Shown: piece after piece, positions 46,551 through 54,379 of the stretch
Layout: the number at the start of each line of letters is the position of its first letter
How positions within the stretch are numbered: the first letter of the stretch is position 1
Notes under the pieces: model-generated
What the model saw: the letters and a program-made list of their open reading frames with translations, nothing else
Databases searched by the model: none
What the model was told of the DNA's origin: nothing
From: Hydrogenophaga sp.
GTDB lineage: Bacteria; Pseudomonadota; Gammaproteobacteria; Burkholderiales; Burkholderiaceae_C
Direction: 5' to 3'
Length of the DNA: 64,000 nucleotides
Assembly: GCA_030653975.1 (NCBI GenBank)
Contig: JAURYH010000058.1
Location: forward strand, 1-64,000
Translations under genes and position numbers: made by a program

Positions 46551-46727
46551 ATGCTGCTGTTTCGCTGGACCCTCTTCATGCTCCTGCTGGCGGCCGGCGT
46601 GTCGTTCGCCTTCTACATCGGCACCGGTCAGGTGCGGTTTCGCCAGTACGGGATCGTGATCCTGAAGTGGACGGTCATCGCGGCGCTGGGCTTTTTTGGT
46701 GTGCTGGTGCTGGAGCGTCTTCTCTGA
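46551..46727 (+). CDS. Two-helix membrane mini-protein
   Basis: A 58-residue reading frame from ATG at 46551 to TGA at 46725-46727. The protein begins MLLFRWTLFMLLLAAGVSFA and has two hydrophobic helices (about 4-23 and 36-54) joined by a short polar GQVRFRQYG turn. The start lies 39 bases after lpxC, and it precedes a strong bidirectional terminator. I do not recognise the family; the clean length and position suggest a real gene co-transcribed with lpxC. No ribosome-binding site is obvious. Confidence 0.6.
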   Translation: MLLFRWTLFMLLLAAGVSFAFYIGTGQVRFRQYGIVILKWTVIAALGFFGVLVLERLL

Positions 46728-46735
46728 AGCGCTGA

Positions 46736-46773
46736 AAAGCCAGAGGCCATCCCGAAGGATGGCCTCTGGCTTT
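46736..46773. terminator. Bidirectional terminator with CGAA/UUCG loop
   Basis: A perfect 17-bp stem, 46736-46752 with 46757-46773, encloses CGAA. On the minus strand the loop reads C(UUCG)G, an especially stable tetraloop. It ends transcripts from the lpxC side and from the convergent gene ending at 46791. Confidence 0.9.
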
Positions 46774-46790
46774 CAGGTGTTGAGCCGGAT

Positions 46791-47408
46791 TCAGTGGGCA
46801 CCGACGAAGCGGGTGCCTTCGAACGAGCGGGACTCGCCGCTGGTGCGGTACCGCGCCCAGGCCACCATCAGCATCAGCGCGGCAAAACCACCGGCGATCA
46901 GCACCGGGTAGGCAGCGAGGATCTGGCTCAGGGGGTATTTCCAGTTCAGCGGACGGCCAACGCCCAGCATCGCGGCGTACAACCACGACACCGCCGACAC
47001 CGAGCCCGCAAACACGGCAAAGCTGCGCTGGGAGAACGACATGTTCAGCAGGGTGCCGGCCTTCTTCATCAGTGGCAGGACGCGGTGGTGCAGCAGGATG
47101 CCATTGAGCGTCAGCAGGGCGACGACGGTGATCTTGGCCTGCAGCTTGGGATTGGCGAAGTACTCCCAGCCCTTGACCGACGCGTCCAGCGCGATGATGC
47201 CCGCGCCGGTGGCCCAGAGTGCGGTAAGGGCCAGGGCCACGGTGTTCTGCCGATCCTGCAGGTGTTTCGGGTCCATGCGCTCATGGGGGTCGCCTGATAT
47301 GAGCTGTTTGACCATGGCGATGTCGCTCATGAGGATCAACGCGATGGCTGCGCAGCAGGCGATCAGGTGGGCATGGACGAGGGCCATTCGTGAAAATTCA
47401 AGTTCCAT
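46791..47408 (-). CDS. Five-helix inner-membrane protein, unknown function
   Basis: The protein has 205 residues with five hydrophobic segments (about 8-28, 57-76, 88-107, 128-147, 165-185). Histidines near helix boundaries (VHAHL and LHHRVL) could bind haem or metal. It resembles DUF2214-type membrane proteins, but I am not sure of the family. It lies alone on the minus strand, ends 18 bases from a strong bidirectional terminator, and a perfect FNR/Anr-type box sits about 150 bases upstream of its start, which hints at control by oxygen. Confidence 0.72.
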   Translation of the reverse strand: MELEFSRMALVHAHLIACCAAIALILMSDIAMVKQLISGDPHERMDPKHLQDRQNTVALALTALWATGAGIIALDASVKGWEYFANPKLQAKITVVALLTLNGILLHHRVLPLMKKAGTLLNMSFSQRSFAVFAGSVSAVSWLYAAMLGVGRPLNWKYPLSQILAAYPVLIAGGFAALMLMVAWARYRTSGESRSFEGTRFVGAH

Positions 47409-47731
47409 TTGAGGTATCCGGGTGAAGGGTCAAGGACTGTCCCGACAGAAACGGGCTCCGGGGCTCGTCGGATGGTTGCATCGAAGCCCTGGCCGCTAAT
47501 GTGCTTACCGATCTCGTGGTCCTCTGTGCGCAGTTGCATCGGCTCGTCCCGAGGCCATTGATATTTATCAATTGGTACAAAAGGGGTTTTCAGGGGGAAA
47601 CACCCAGTGAAGCTGTTGTTTTCATCCCTCAAATGGGCGATGCCATGGGGAGTTCACGCACTGTTGTCACGTCCATGTACGGTTCATAACAACCGCGCAC
47701 CATCGGCCCGCTGACGGCCTGTCCACCGTTT
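47409..47731. other. Gene-free region between membrane protein gene and ruvC
   Basis: The 323 bases lie upstream of the minus-strand membrane-protein gene and downstream of ruvC. The composition is less GC-rich than the flanks. Open frames across it (47363-47632 minus, 47501-47689 plus) lack good starts and recognisable domains. The only clear element is the FNR-type box. Confidence 0.6.
47558..47571. promoter_or_regulatory. FNR/Anr-type box
   Basis: TTGATATTTATCAA is an exact match to the FNR/Anr/CRP-family consensus TTGAT-N4-ATCAA, and the dyad extends to ATTGATA/TATCAAT. It probably activates the minus-strand membrane-protein gene at 47408 under low oxygen; a -10 in the right place is not obvious. 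Confidence 0.7.
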
Positions 47732-48280
47732 TCAGTAGTTCCGGCTGCCTTTGTAGGCCGCATGGGTACGCGCCTGCAGGGGCGATACCTTGTTGATGGC
47801 CTGCATCGTGCGGTTGACCTGAGCGTGGGTGATGGCCAGGCCCAGGGCATCGGCCGCGTCCTTGCCGGGCAGGCCCGGCAACTGCAGCAGGCGTTTGACC
47901 ATTTCCTGCATCTGCGCCTTGTCGGCGCGGCCGTAGCCGACGACCGCTTTTTTCAGTTGCAGGGCGGTGTATTCGGCCACCGGCAGGCCGTTGGCCACCA
48001 GCGCCGTGAGGCAGCAGCCACGCGCCTGGCCCAGCAGCAGCGTGGCCTGCGGGTTGACGTTGACGAACACGATCTCGCAGGCCGAGACCTCGGGCTGGTA
48101 GCGCTTGACCACCTCGCTGATGCCATCAAACAGGATCTTCAGCCGTTCGGGCAGCAAGGCACCGTTTTTCGGGCTGGTCTGGATGGTGCCGCTGGCCACG
48201 TAGTGCAGCGCAGCGCCCTCGGCGTCGATGACGCCAAATCCGGTGCACTGCAGGCCGGGGTCGATGCCGAGGATGCGCAT
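47732..48280 (-). CDS. ruvC: Holliday junction resolvase RuvC
   Basis: RuvC cuts Holliday junctions symmetrically during recombinational repair. The protein is 182 residues. Catalytic acidic residues are present: Asp7 in ILGIDPGLQ, the Glu in [12 protein letters not shown], and the pair in [30 protein letters not shown] is the DNA-contact helix. No ruvA or ruvB is in the window. It is followed 22 bases upstream in the genome by the CdsA-like gene on the same strand, so it may be the last gene of that transcript. Confidence 0.97.
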   Translation of the reverse strand: MRILGIDPGLQCTGFGVIDAEGAALHYVASGTIQTSPKNGALLPERLKILFDGISEVVKRYQPEVSACEIVFVNVNPQATLLLGQARGCCLTALVANGLPVAEYTALQLKKAVVGYGRADKAQMQEMVKRLLQLPGLPGKDAADALGLAITHAQVNRTMQAINKVSPLQARTHAAYKGSRNY

Positions 48281-48302
48281 GGGTGGTGTGCCGTTTCAGC
48301 GT

Positions 48303-49292
48303 TCAGAGGTTGAAGGTCCAGCGCACCGAGTGGAAAAACACCGGGGCGGCAAAACACAGGGCGTCCACGCGGTCGAGCAGGCCGCTGGCCCCGGTGACCG
48401 AGCGGCCGGCCGAACCCCAGTGGGTCACACCGCGGTCGCGTTTGATGGCTTTCATGACCAGGTGGCCGAACGAACCGGCCACGCAGGCCACCAGCGCCAT
48501 GGCCAGGGCAGGCAGTGGCTTGAAGGGCGTGAACCCGGCCAGGGCGACGCCCAGCAGGCCACCGGCGGCCAGGCCCGCCAACCAGCTGCGCCAGTGGAAA
48601 CTGGCGCTGATCGCCGGTGCCACCGGGTTGCTCAACCGACGGGCTACCAGATGCTGGATCAGCATGCAGGTCTGCACCACCAGCACCAGGAACACCACGA
48701 GGAATGCGGTCTTGCCGGCGAAGCGCGGGAAGTTGAGCCACAGCAGCGCCGGCACATGGCTCATGCCGTAGACGCAGACCATGATGCCCCACTGCAGCTT
48801 GGCGTTGCGCTCCAGAAAGCGTTGCGGGTCGTTGCCCAGCGCGCTCACCACGGGGATGGCAAGGAACACATAGACCGGGATGAACACCGTGAACAGGTTG
48901 AAGTGCTGGTTCCAGACCAGGGCGTATTGCAGCGGCAGCACGATGAAAAACGCCAGCACGAGGCTGCGGTGGTCACCGCGCCGGGTGGGCGAGAGGCTGA
49001 TGAATTCGCGCAGGATGAAAAACGAGACCAGGCCGAACAGCACGATGGCCACGCTCTCGCCGGCCGCCCAGGCGACCCAGAACACCAGCGTCATCAGCCA
49101 CGAGTTGCGCAGCAGGGCCTGGTAGTCGTGCAGCCGCTGGGCGCGATCACCCGTGTCATCGTCGGCTTGCCGGCGTTCGCGCAGCGAGAGCAGCACGCCC
49201 ACGCCGCTGGCGATCAGCAGCAGGCCGAACAGCAGCACAAACATCAGGCTGACCTGCTGCTCGGGGGTAAGGCTGCGCAGGAAGGAACCCAT
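48303..49292 (-). CDS. CDP-diglyceride synthetase-like protein (CdsA paralogue)
   Basis: The protein is an integral membrane protein, 329 residues, with about eight hydrophobic helices. The C-terminal region AIKRDRGVTHWGSAGRSVTGASGLLDRVD corresponds to the CdsA signature, in which the usual KD and HGG are replaced by TH and ASG while LDRVD is kept. It should process phosphatidic acid to CDP-diacylglycerol, but the altered signature makes this less sure. Its ATG overlaps by one base the stop of the adjacent acyltransferase, so the two act in the same lipid step. Confidence 0.8.
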   Translation of the reverse strand: MGSFLRSLTPEQQVSLMFVLLFGLLLIASGVGVLLSLRERRQADDDTGDRAQRLHDYQALLRNSWLMTLVFWVAWAAGESVAIVLFGLVSFFILREFISLSPTRRGDHRSLVLAFFIVLPLQYALVWNQHFNLFTVFIPVYVFLAIPVVSALGNDPQRFLERNAKLQWGIMVCVYGMSHVPALLWLNFPRFAGKTAFLVVFLVLVVQTCMLIQHLVARRLSNPVAPAISASFHWRSWLAGLAAGGLLGVALAGFTPFKPLPALAMALVACVAGSFGHLVMKAIKRDRGVTHWGSAGRSVTGASGLLDRVDALCFAAPVFFHSVRWTFNL

Positions 49293-49909
49293 CAGACCTC
49301 CCGCAGGGCCATGACGGCGGCGCGTGCGCGGTTCAGGAAATCGGTGCGCGCTTCATCGGCGCCCAGGGCCAGTGGCTCACCGAACGTGACCGGACACAGC
49401 ACCGGCACCGGGATCACCTCACCCTTGGGCATCACCCGTTGTACGTTGTGGATCCACGCGGGCACCAGCACCACCTGGGGAAAGCGTCGGGCCAGGTTGT
49501 AGATACCCGACCTGAAAGCCTGCGGATCTTCCGCATGACCGCGCGTGCCTTCGGGAAAGAGGATCAGCGAATCGCCGCTCTCCAGGGCGTCGATGAGGGG
49601 CTGCAACGGGTCTTCGTCGCCCTTCTTTTCGCGCTCGACATAGACCGCGTTGAACACCTCGGTGGTGATCCAGCGCTTGAAGTTCGATGCCGTCCAGTAG
49701 TCGCGCGCAGCGATCGGGCGGGTGATGCTGCGCAGCTCCTGGGGCAGGGCCGCCCAGATCAGCACCAGGTCGGCGTGGCTCTGGTGGTTGGCGAAATAGA
49801 TGCGCTGCTCGGCCTTGGGCGGGCAGCCGTACCAGCGGGCCTGGGCGCCGGTGAGCAGGCGCACCAGGCCAAGCAGGAAGGTGCTCATGGCCTGGGCACG
49901 CCAGTTCAT
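49292..49909 (-). CDS. Lysophosphatidic acid acyltransferase, PlsC family
   Basis: The protein is a 205-residue membrane-associated acyltransferase that makes phosphatidic acid from lysophosphatidic acid. The HX4D catalytic motif is NHQSHAD at about 43-49 and the glycerol-phosphate-binding FPEGTRGH follows at about 120-127. It lacks a second long domain. Coupled translation with the CdsA-like gene indicates that the phosphatidic acid is passed to CDP-diacylglycerol synthesis, an inference from gene order. Confidence 0.88.
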   Translation of the reverse strand: MNWRAQAMSTFLLGLVRLLTGAQARWYGCPPKAEQRIYFANHQSHADLVLIWAALPQELRSITRPIAARDYWTASNFKRWITTEVFNAVYVEREKKGDEDPLQPLIDALESGDSLILFPEGTRGHAEDPQAFRSGIYNLARRFPQVVLVPAWIHNVQRVMPKGEVIPVPVLCPVTFGEPLALGADEARTDFLNRARAAVMALREV

Positions 49910-49919
49910 GAGCGTGTCC

Positions 49920-50705
49920 TCACGGCGCCTGCACTGCGCCCATGCGCGCCACGATGGTGCTCGTGCGGCGGGCGAGGTAGGCCGAATCCTGCCGGGTTTC
50001 GAAGAACTTGGGGCTGGGCAGCATCACGGCCAGGCGGGCCGCCTCGTAAGCACTCAGCTTGGCGGCGGGTTTCTTGAAATAGCGCTGGGCCGCGGCTTCG
50101 GCGCCGAAGACGCCTTCACCCCACTCCACGCTGTTGAGGTAGATCTCCAGAATGCGCTGCTTGCTGAGCAGCGCGTCCAGCGTGAGCGCGAGCACCAACT
50201 CCTGGCCCTTGCGCAGCAGGTTGCGTTCACCCGAGAGCAGCAGGTTCTTGGCCAGTTGCTGGGTGATGGTGGAGCCACCGATGACCTTGGGCGGCTTGAT
50301 CGCCTTGATGGCCGCTTCGGCCGCTTCGGGCTTCTTGGCGAGCTTGCGTTCCAGTTGCGCGGTCCGTTTCTCGACCTGCTCCAGGCGTTTTTCGTTCTTG
50401 ACCCAGGCCGCTTCGATCGCGCTCCAGTCCACGCCACCGTGTTCCGCAAAGCCCGCGTCCTCGGACGCCATCACGGCCCGTTTGAGGTGCGGGCTGATCT
50501 GGTCATAGTCCACCCATTGGGCCGACCAGCGCCAGTCCTTGTCGGACCTGAAGCTCTGGCCAGCGATCCGCCAGGCCTCCGAGCGCATGAAGGCGGTGCT
50601 TTGCGGATCGATCACCACCATCAGCGCGACACGCAAGACAAAAAACAGCTGCAGCGCCAAGCCGGCCAGCACCACCCACAACAGCCAGCGACCGATCGAT
50701 TTCAT
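49920..50705 (-). CDS. mtgA: Monofunctional peptidoglycan transglycosylase MtgA
   Basis: MtgA is a GT51-family enzyme that polymerises lipid II glycan strands. The protein is 261 residues from the ATG at 50705 (a GTG at 50708 is in frame one codon earlier). One transmembrane helix lies at about 4-30 (IGRWLLWVVLAGLALQLFFVL). Motifs are VMASEDAGFAEHGGVDW (catalytic Glu), GGSTITQQLAKNLLLSGERNLLRKGQE and LEIYLNSVEWGEGVFGAEAAAQRYF, all hallmark GT51 blocks. A charged insertion (NEKRLEQVEKRTAQLERKL) follows the first motif. Its start overlaps the tonB-like stop by one base. Confidence 0.96.
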   Translation of the reverse strand: MKSIGRWLLWVVLAGLALQLFFVLRVALMVVIDPQSTAFMRSEAWRIAGQSFRSDKDWRWSAQWVDYDQISPHLKRAVMASEDAGFAEHGGVDWSAIEAAWVKNEKRLEQVEKRTAQLERKLAKKPEAAEAAIKAIKPPKVIGGSTITQQLAKNLLLSGERNLLRKGQELVLALTLDALLSKQRILEIYLNSVEWGEGVFGAEAAAQRYFKKPAAKLSAYEAARLAVMLPSPKFFETRQDSAYLARRTSTIVARMGAVQAP

Positions 50706-51571
50706 CACTGGCTGGACATTTGTGTCTGCAAGGTGGCGTCGCGCGTGAAACGGAAGCGCGACACCACCACGATCTGGTCGGCCCGCTGGCGCATGGCTTC
50801 ATTGAAGCGGCCAAAGCCGAGGCCGCGCACGATCGCCTGGGCACGCCGGTCCAGCGTGGTGTTGCCCGAGGTCTGCACCACCTCGGTGTCCAGCACGGTG
50901 CCGGTGTGGTTCACCGTGATGACCATGGTGAGCTCGCCATAGAGTTTGCGACCGGCGGCTTCGGGGAAGTTGGTGGTCCCCCGGTCTTCGATCTTGCGGC
51001 GCAGTTCGTCGTAGTAGATCGCGTAGACCTCTTCGCGCGTGGCCGGGCTGATGTAGCGCTTGCGCGGCCGGGCGTTTTCTTCATTGATGCGCTTTTCGAT
51101 CTCGGCCAGCACCTTCACCAGCGCCCGTCGCTTGTGTTCGCGCTCAATGGTTTCCTGGCTGGGGTTGACGGCCTGCAGGTCCGCCGGTGGCATGTTGGCC
51201 AGCTGCTTGCGAACCTGGGCGAGGATCTGCTTCTGCTGCTCCTTGAGCGCTTCGATCATGCGCTCGTCTTCTTCGGGCGTGTCGCCAATGCGGACCGTGG
51301 GGTTGGGTGGCAGGGGCGAGGTGGCACGCCCTTTTTCCCTGTCGCCGCCACCGGCCAGTGAGGCTTGCGCAATGGCCTTGGCCTTTTCGGGCTTCTCGTC
51401 GCTCTTGGCGTTGACCAGAATGACTTCCAGCGGCGTGTCCTGAAACACCCGGTTGAAACCCTCGGGGTCGACAAAACGCACCGTCAGCAGCGCGGCGTGC
51501 ACGGCGACCGATATTCCCAGCGCGAGTTGCAGGGTGCTCAGTTGTTTGAGAAAGGCCAGGACCGGTTTCAC
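50705..51571 (-). CDS. TonB-like energy-transducing protein
   Basis: The protein is 288 residues with one N-terminal helix (about 12-32, LSTLQLALGISVAVHAALLTV), a charged, partly coiled middle (about 70-185, with EALKEQQKQILAQVRKQL and EREHKRRALVKVLAEIEKRI), and a C-terminal TonB domain (about 195-275) that includes FPEAAGRKLYGELTMVITVNHTGTVLDTEVVQTSGNTTLDRRA. It would couple ExbBD to outer-membrane transport or to the cell wall. No exbB or exbD lies in the window. It is the gene before mtgA on the same transcript. Confidence 0.87.
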   Translation of the reverse strand: MKPVLAFLKQLSTLQLALGISVAVHAALLTVRFVDPEGFNRVFQDTPLEVILVNAKSDEKPEKAKAIAQASLAGGGDREKGRATSPLPPNPTVRIGDTPEEDERMIEALKEQQKQILAQVRKQLANMPPADLQAVNPSQETIEREHKRRALVKVLAEIEKRINEENARPRKRYISPATREEVYAIYYDELRRKIEDRGTTNFPEAAGRKLYGELTMVITVNHTGTVLDTEVVQTSGNTTLDRRAQAIVRGLGFGRFNEAMRQRADQIVVVSRFRFTRDATLQTQMSSQ

Positions 51572-51595
51572 GCGAGCATTATCCGTGCTGGTGGC

Positions 51596-53680
51596 TCATG
51601 CCCCGGGCGCCTCGGCTGGGGTTTCGGTGCCAGTTTCCGGGCCATCGACCGGCGTTTCGTCGACGTCAATGGCCAGCGCCAGCGGTGCGGCCAGCCCGTC
51701 GTCTTCGCCGTCCTCGGATTCGCTGCTGTCATCCGAGCTGTCGACCGGCAGGTCGAGCCGCTCAATGACGGTGCCGTGCACGTCCAGCGTGATGTGATCG
51801 ATGGCGCCCAGCCGCACCCGCACGTGCGCACCGCGCGGCAGGCCTTCGGCACCCATGACCGGCAAGACCAGCGGCAGGCTGTCGGCTCGCACCAGGTTGT
51901 CCTTGAACAGCGTGGCGGTGAGTTCGGAGATGCCGGCCTGGCCCAGGTGCTTGAGTGTCCAGTAACGTTCCATGCCGTTCTGGAAACCGTTGTAGGCGGT
52001 GTAGGCGGCGTCGAAGCTGCTGATGATGGCAAACAGGTTGGCGTCCTTGGGCTTGAACGGCGCGGCGAGCGCTGCGGTCTTGCCATGGCGCGCGCAGGCG
52101 ATGATCTGCCACTGGTTGACCATGTCCACGTAACGGCGCAGGGGCGAGGTGCTCCAGGCGTAGCTCTTGACGCCAATGCCCGCGTGCGGCTGCGCCTTGG
52201 TGCCCATGCGCACCTTCACGCCGGGCGCCAGGCTGGCCTGGCTGCGGTAGATGCCGGGCACGCCGCAGTCGGCGAGCCAGTTGCCCCAGCTGCTGTTGGC
52301 CAGGATCATGGCCTCGGCCACCATCAGGTCGAGCGGCGCACCGCGCTGGCGCGTGCCGATCACCACGGTTTCGTCGCCCGCAGGCTCGCTGCCCACCATG
52401 CCTTCGAGGCGGAAGGTGTAGTCCGGCCGGCTGAAGTTTTCCGGCTTGCCGCGCACCACCTCGCGCTGCGCCTTGAGGTGGCACGCCAGGCGGAAGATGA
52501 AGGCCAGTTGCGGCTGCAGCTCTTCAATATGGGCCTCGGTGATCGCTGCGCTGGCCGGCGCCTGGCCCGTCAGCCAGTCTTCGGTGATCACCGTGTCGAG
52601 CTGGTCGTGGCGCAGGTTGTGCACGATCGGCACCCGTTCCAGCTCGGTACGGCTGTCCTTGATCTCCAGCGTGGCCTCGTCGAAGCTGACGTAGAGCGAC
52701 ACCGCGGGGCAGTTCCGCCCGGCCATCAGGGTGTAGGCCTGCACCACCTCGTCGGGCAGCATGGTGATCTTGTGCCCCGGCATGTAGACCGTGGACAGGC
52801 GGTGGCGCGCCACCTGGTCGATGGCGCTGTCGGGCAGCACGGCCAGGCCGGGCGCCGCGATGTGGATGCCGAGCGTGACGGTGCCACTGCCCAGGCCCTG
52901 CAGCGAGAGCGCATCGTCGATTTCGGTGGTGTGCGAATCGTCGATGGAGAAGGCCTGCACCGCGGCCAGCGGCAGCTCGTCGGCGATGACGGGGGCCTGC
53001 AGTGCCGGGAAACCGGTGCCCTTGGGGAACTGGTCGAACAGGAAGCGCTGCCAGTGGAACTGGTAGGCGCTGGCGATGGCGCCGGCGTTCTGCAGCAGGG
53101 TGAGCGGTGCGGTGTGGCTGTTGCGCGCCGCTTCCACCACGGCCTTGTATTCGGGCGCGTTCTTGTCCGGCTTGAACAAAATCTTGTAGAGCTGCTGGCG
53201 CACCGGCTCGGGGCATTGCCCGCTGGCCAGCTCGGCGGCCCAGGCTTCGATCTGCGCCTGCACCTGTTTCTTCTTCTCGATGCCGGCCAGCGCCTGCGCC
53301 AGGATCTCGGGCGGCGCCTTCTTGTAGCGGCCCTTGCCGGCGCGCCGGAAGTAGTGCGGCGCACCCTGCAGGCAGAGCAGGGCCGCTACCTGTTGCTCGG
53401 TGCCGGCGCTGGCGCTGAAATATTCCTGGGCCAGTTCGGCAAAACCGAACTCGCCTTCGGGGGCGAACTCGTAGGCCAGTTCCAGCTCCATGGTTCCGGC
53501 CAGGGTGGTGGCCGCGGGCATCAGCTGGGCGGGGGCGGGCTTGTCAAAGCGCAGCAGCGCGTTGGCGGACTTGACCTTGACCCGTTTGCCCGAATCCAGC
53601 TCCACCTGCAGGGAACTTTCGGCTTCGGACAGGAGGCGGCCGGTCATCAGTTTGCCGGCGTCGTCGAACAGAATGTGCAT
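51596..53680 (-). CDS. RNB-domain ribonuclease (RNase II family)
   Basis: The protein is a 694-residue 3'-5' exoribonuclease. A winged-helix/cold-shock-like N-terminal part (about 1-210) lacks the repeated CSD pattern of E. coli RNase II but keeps a similar overall length. The RNB catalytic domain runs about 265-570: IDDSHTTEIDDALSLQGLGSGTVTLGIHIAAPG contains the metal-binding aspartates, then TVYMPGHKITMLPDEVV and VAEAMILANSSWGNWLAD; the S1 domain is short at the end. The last 35 residues are acidic (DSSDDSSESEDGEDDG). It is 24 bases downstream of the tonB gene on the minus strand. Confidence 0.9.
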   Translation of the reverse strand: MHILFDDAGKLMTGRLLSEAESSLQVELDSGKRVKVKSANALLRFDKPAPAQLMPAATTLAGTMELELAYEFAPEGEFGFAELAQEYFSASAGTEQQVAALLCLQGAPHYFRRAGKGRYKKAPPEILAQALAGIEKKKQVQAQIEAWAAELASGQCPEPVRQQLYKILFKPDKNAPEYKAVVEAARNSHTAPLTLLQNAGAIASAYQFHWQRFLFDQFPKGTGFPALQAPVIADELPLAAVQAFSIDDSHTTEIDDALSLQGLGSGTVTLGIHIAAPGLAVLPDSAIDQVARHRLSTVYMPGHKITMLPDEVVQAYTLMAGRNCPAVSLYVSFDEATLEIKDSRTELERVPIVHNLRHDQLDTVITEDWLTGQAPASAAITEAHIEELQPQLAFIFRLACHLKAQREVVRGKPENFSRPDYTFRLEGMVGSEPAGDETVVIGTRQRGAPLDLMVAEAMILANSSWGNWLADCGVPGIYRSQASLAPGVKVRMGTKAQPHAGIGVKSYAWSTSPLRRYVDMVNQWQIIACARHGKTAALAAPFKPKDANLFAIISSFDAAYTAYNGFQNGMERYWTLKHLGQAGISELTATLFKDNLVRADSLPLVLPVMGAEGLPRGAHVRVRLGAIDHITLDVHGTVIERLDLPVDSSDDSSESEDGEDDGLAAPLALAIDVDETPVDGPETGTETPAEAPGA

Positions 53681-53724
53681 GGGCGGGATTGTCCCATGCG
53701 GGCGATGGACGCTTCCCCGGCGAC

Positions 53725-54357
53725 TCAGTCCATCAGCCGGAGAAACTTGAACACGGCCTCAATGTGGTCGTCAAAGTCGCTGATGGCGTGGTCGCTGCCG
53801 GGCAGCAGGCGCAGCGCACCGCCGGTACAGAAAGCCTGCATCTCCCGCCAGTCCAGCACCTCGTCACCCTGCGCCACGATGGCGAACTGGCGCTGCGGCG
53901 TGGCCGGGTTCTGCGGTGCCAGGCGCTGGATGTCGGTCTCCAGCGCGCGCAGCTCGTCCACGAAGGCGGGTTCAAAAAAGAAGCGCTCCTGCTGATCGTG
54001 CCAGGCCGTCTGTTCACCGATGTATTGCGCCAGATCGCGCGACGGGTGCACGGCCGGATTGAGCAGCACCGCGCGGCAGCCGGTCTGCAGTGCCAGCCAG
54101 CGGGCGTAGAAGCCACCGAGTGACGAGCCCACCACGGCCATCTGCCCGCGCGGCCAGGCGGCGGTGCCTTCCCGGATCAGGCAGGTGGCAGCCGCAGGCG
54201 AGGGCGGCAGTTGCGGGCACCACCAGGTGACGCGCGGATGTTGCGTGTGCACCCGCTTGGCCACCTTCTGCGCTTTCACCGATTGGGGCGACGAGCGGAA
54301 GCCGTGCAGGTAGAGCAGGTGGGTGGTTTCTGGTGAAGGGGGGGTGGCGGGGTTCAT
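53725..54357 (-). CDS. YqiA/YcfP-like alpha/beta hydrolase (esterase)
   Basis: The protein has 210 residues from the ATG at 54357. The oxyanion loop is LLYLHGFRSSPQS at about 14-27 and the nucleophile elbow is GSSLGGFYA with the catalytic serine. The C-terminal part contains VAQGDEVLDWREM and LPGSDHAISDFDDH, supplying Asp and His of the triad. An earlier in-frame ATG at 54381 would overlap the divergent rodA start at 54380. Natural substrate unknown; homologues hydrolyse short acyl esters. Confidence 0.85.
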   Translation of the reverse strand: MNPATPPSPETTHLLYLHGFRSSPQSVKAQKVAKRVHTQHPRVTWWCPQLPPSPAAATCLIREGTAAWPRGQMAVVGSSLGGFYARWLALQTGCRAVLLNPAVHPSRDLAQYIGEQTAWHDQQERFFFEPAFVDELRALETDIQRLAPQNPATPQRQFAIVAQGDEVLDWREMQAFCTGGALRLLPGSDHAISDFDDHIEAVFKFLRLMD

Positions 54358-54379
54358 CGCCGAAGGATAATCGGTGCCC

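Noticed and set aside
47363-47632. Minus-strand 89-codon frame upstream of the membrane-protein gene
   Set aside because: It overlaps the start of the better-supported 47408 gene, covers the FNR-type box and matches no family.
51365-53995. 876-codon plus-strand open frame
   Set aside because: It is antisense to the RNase II-family gene and the tonB-like gene and lacks any recognisable motif.
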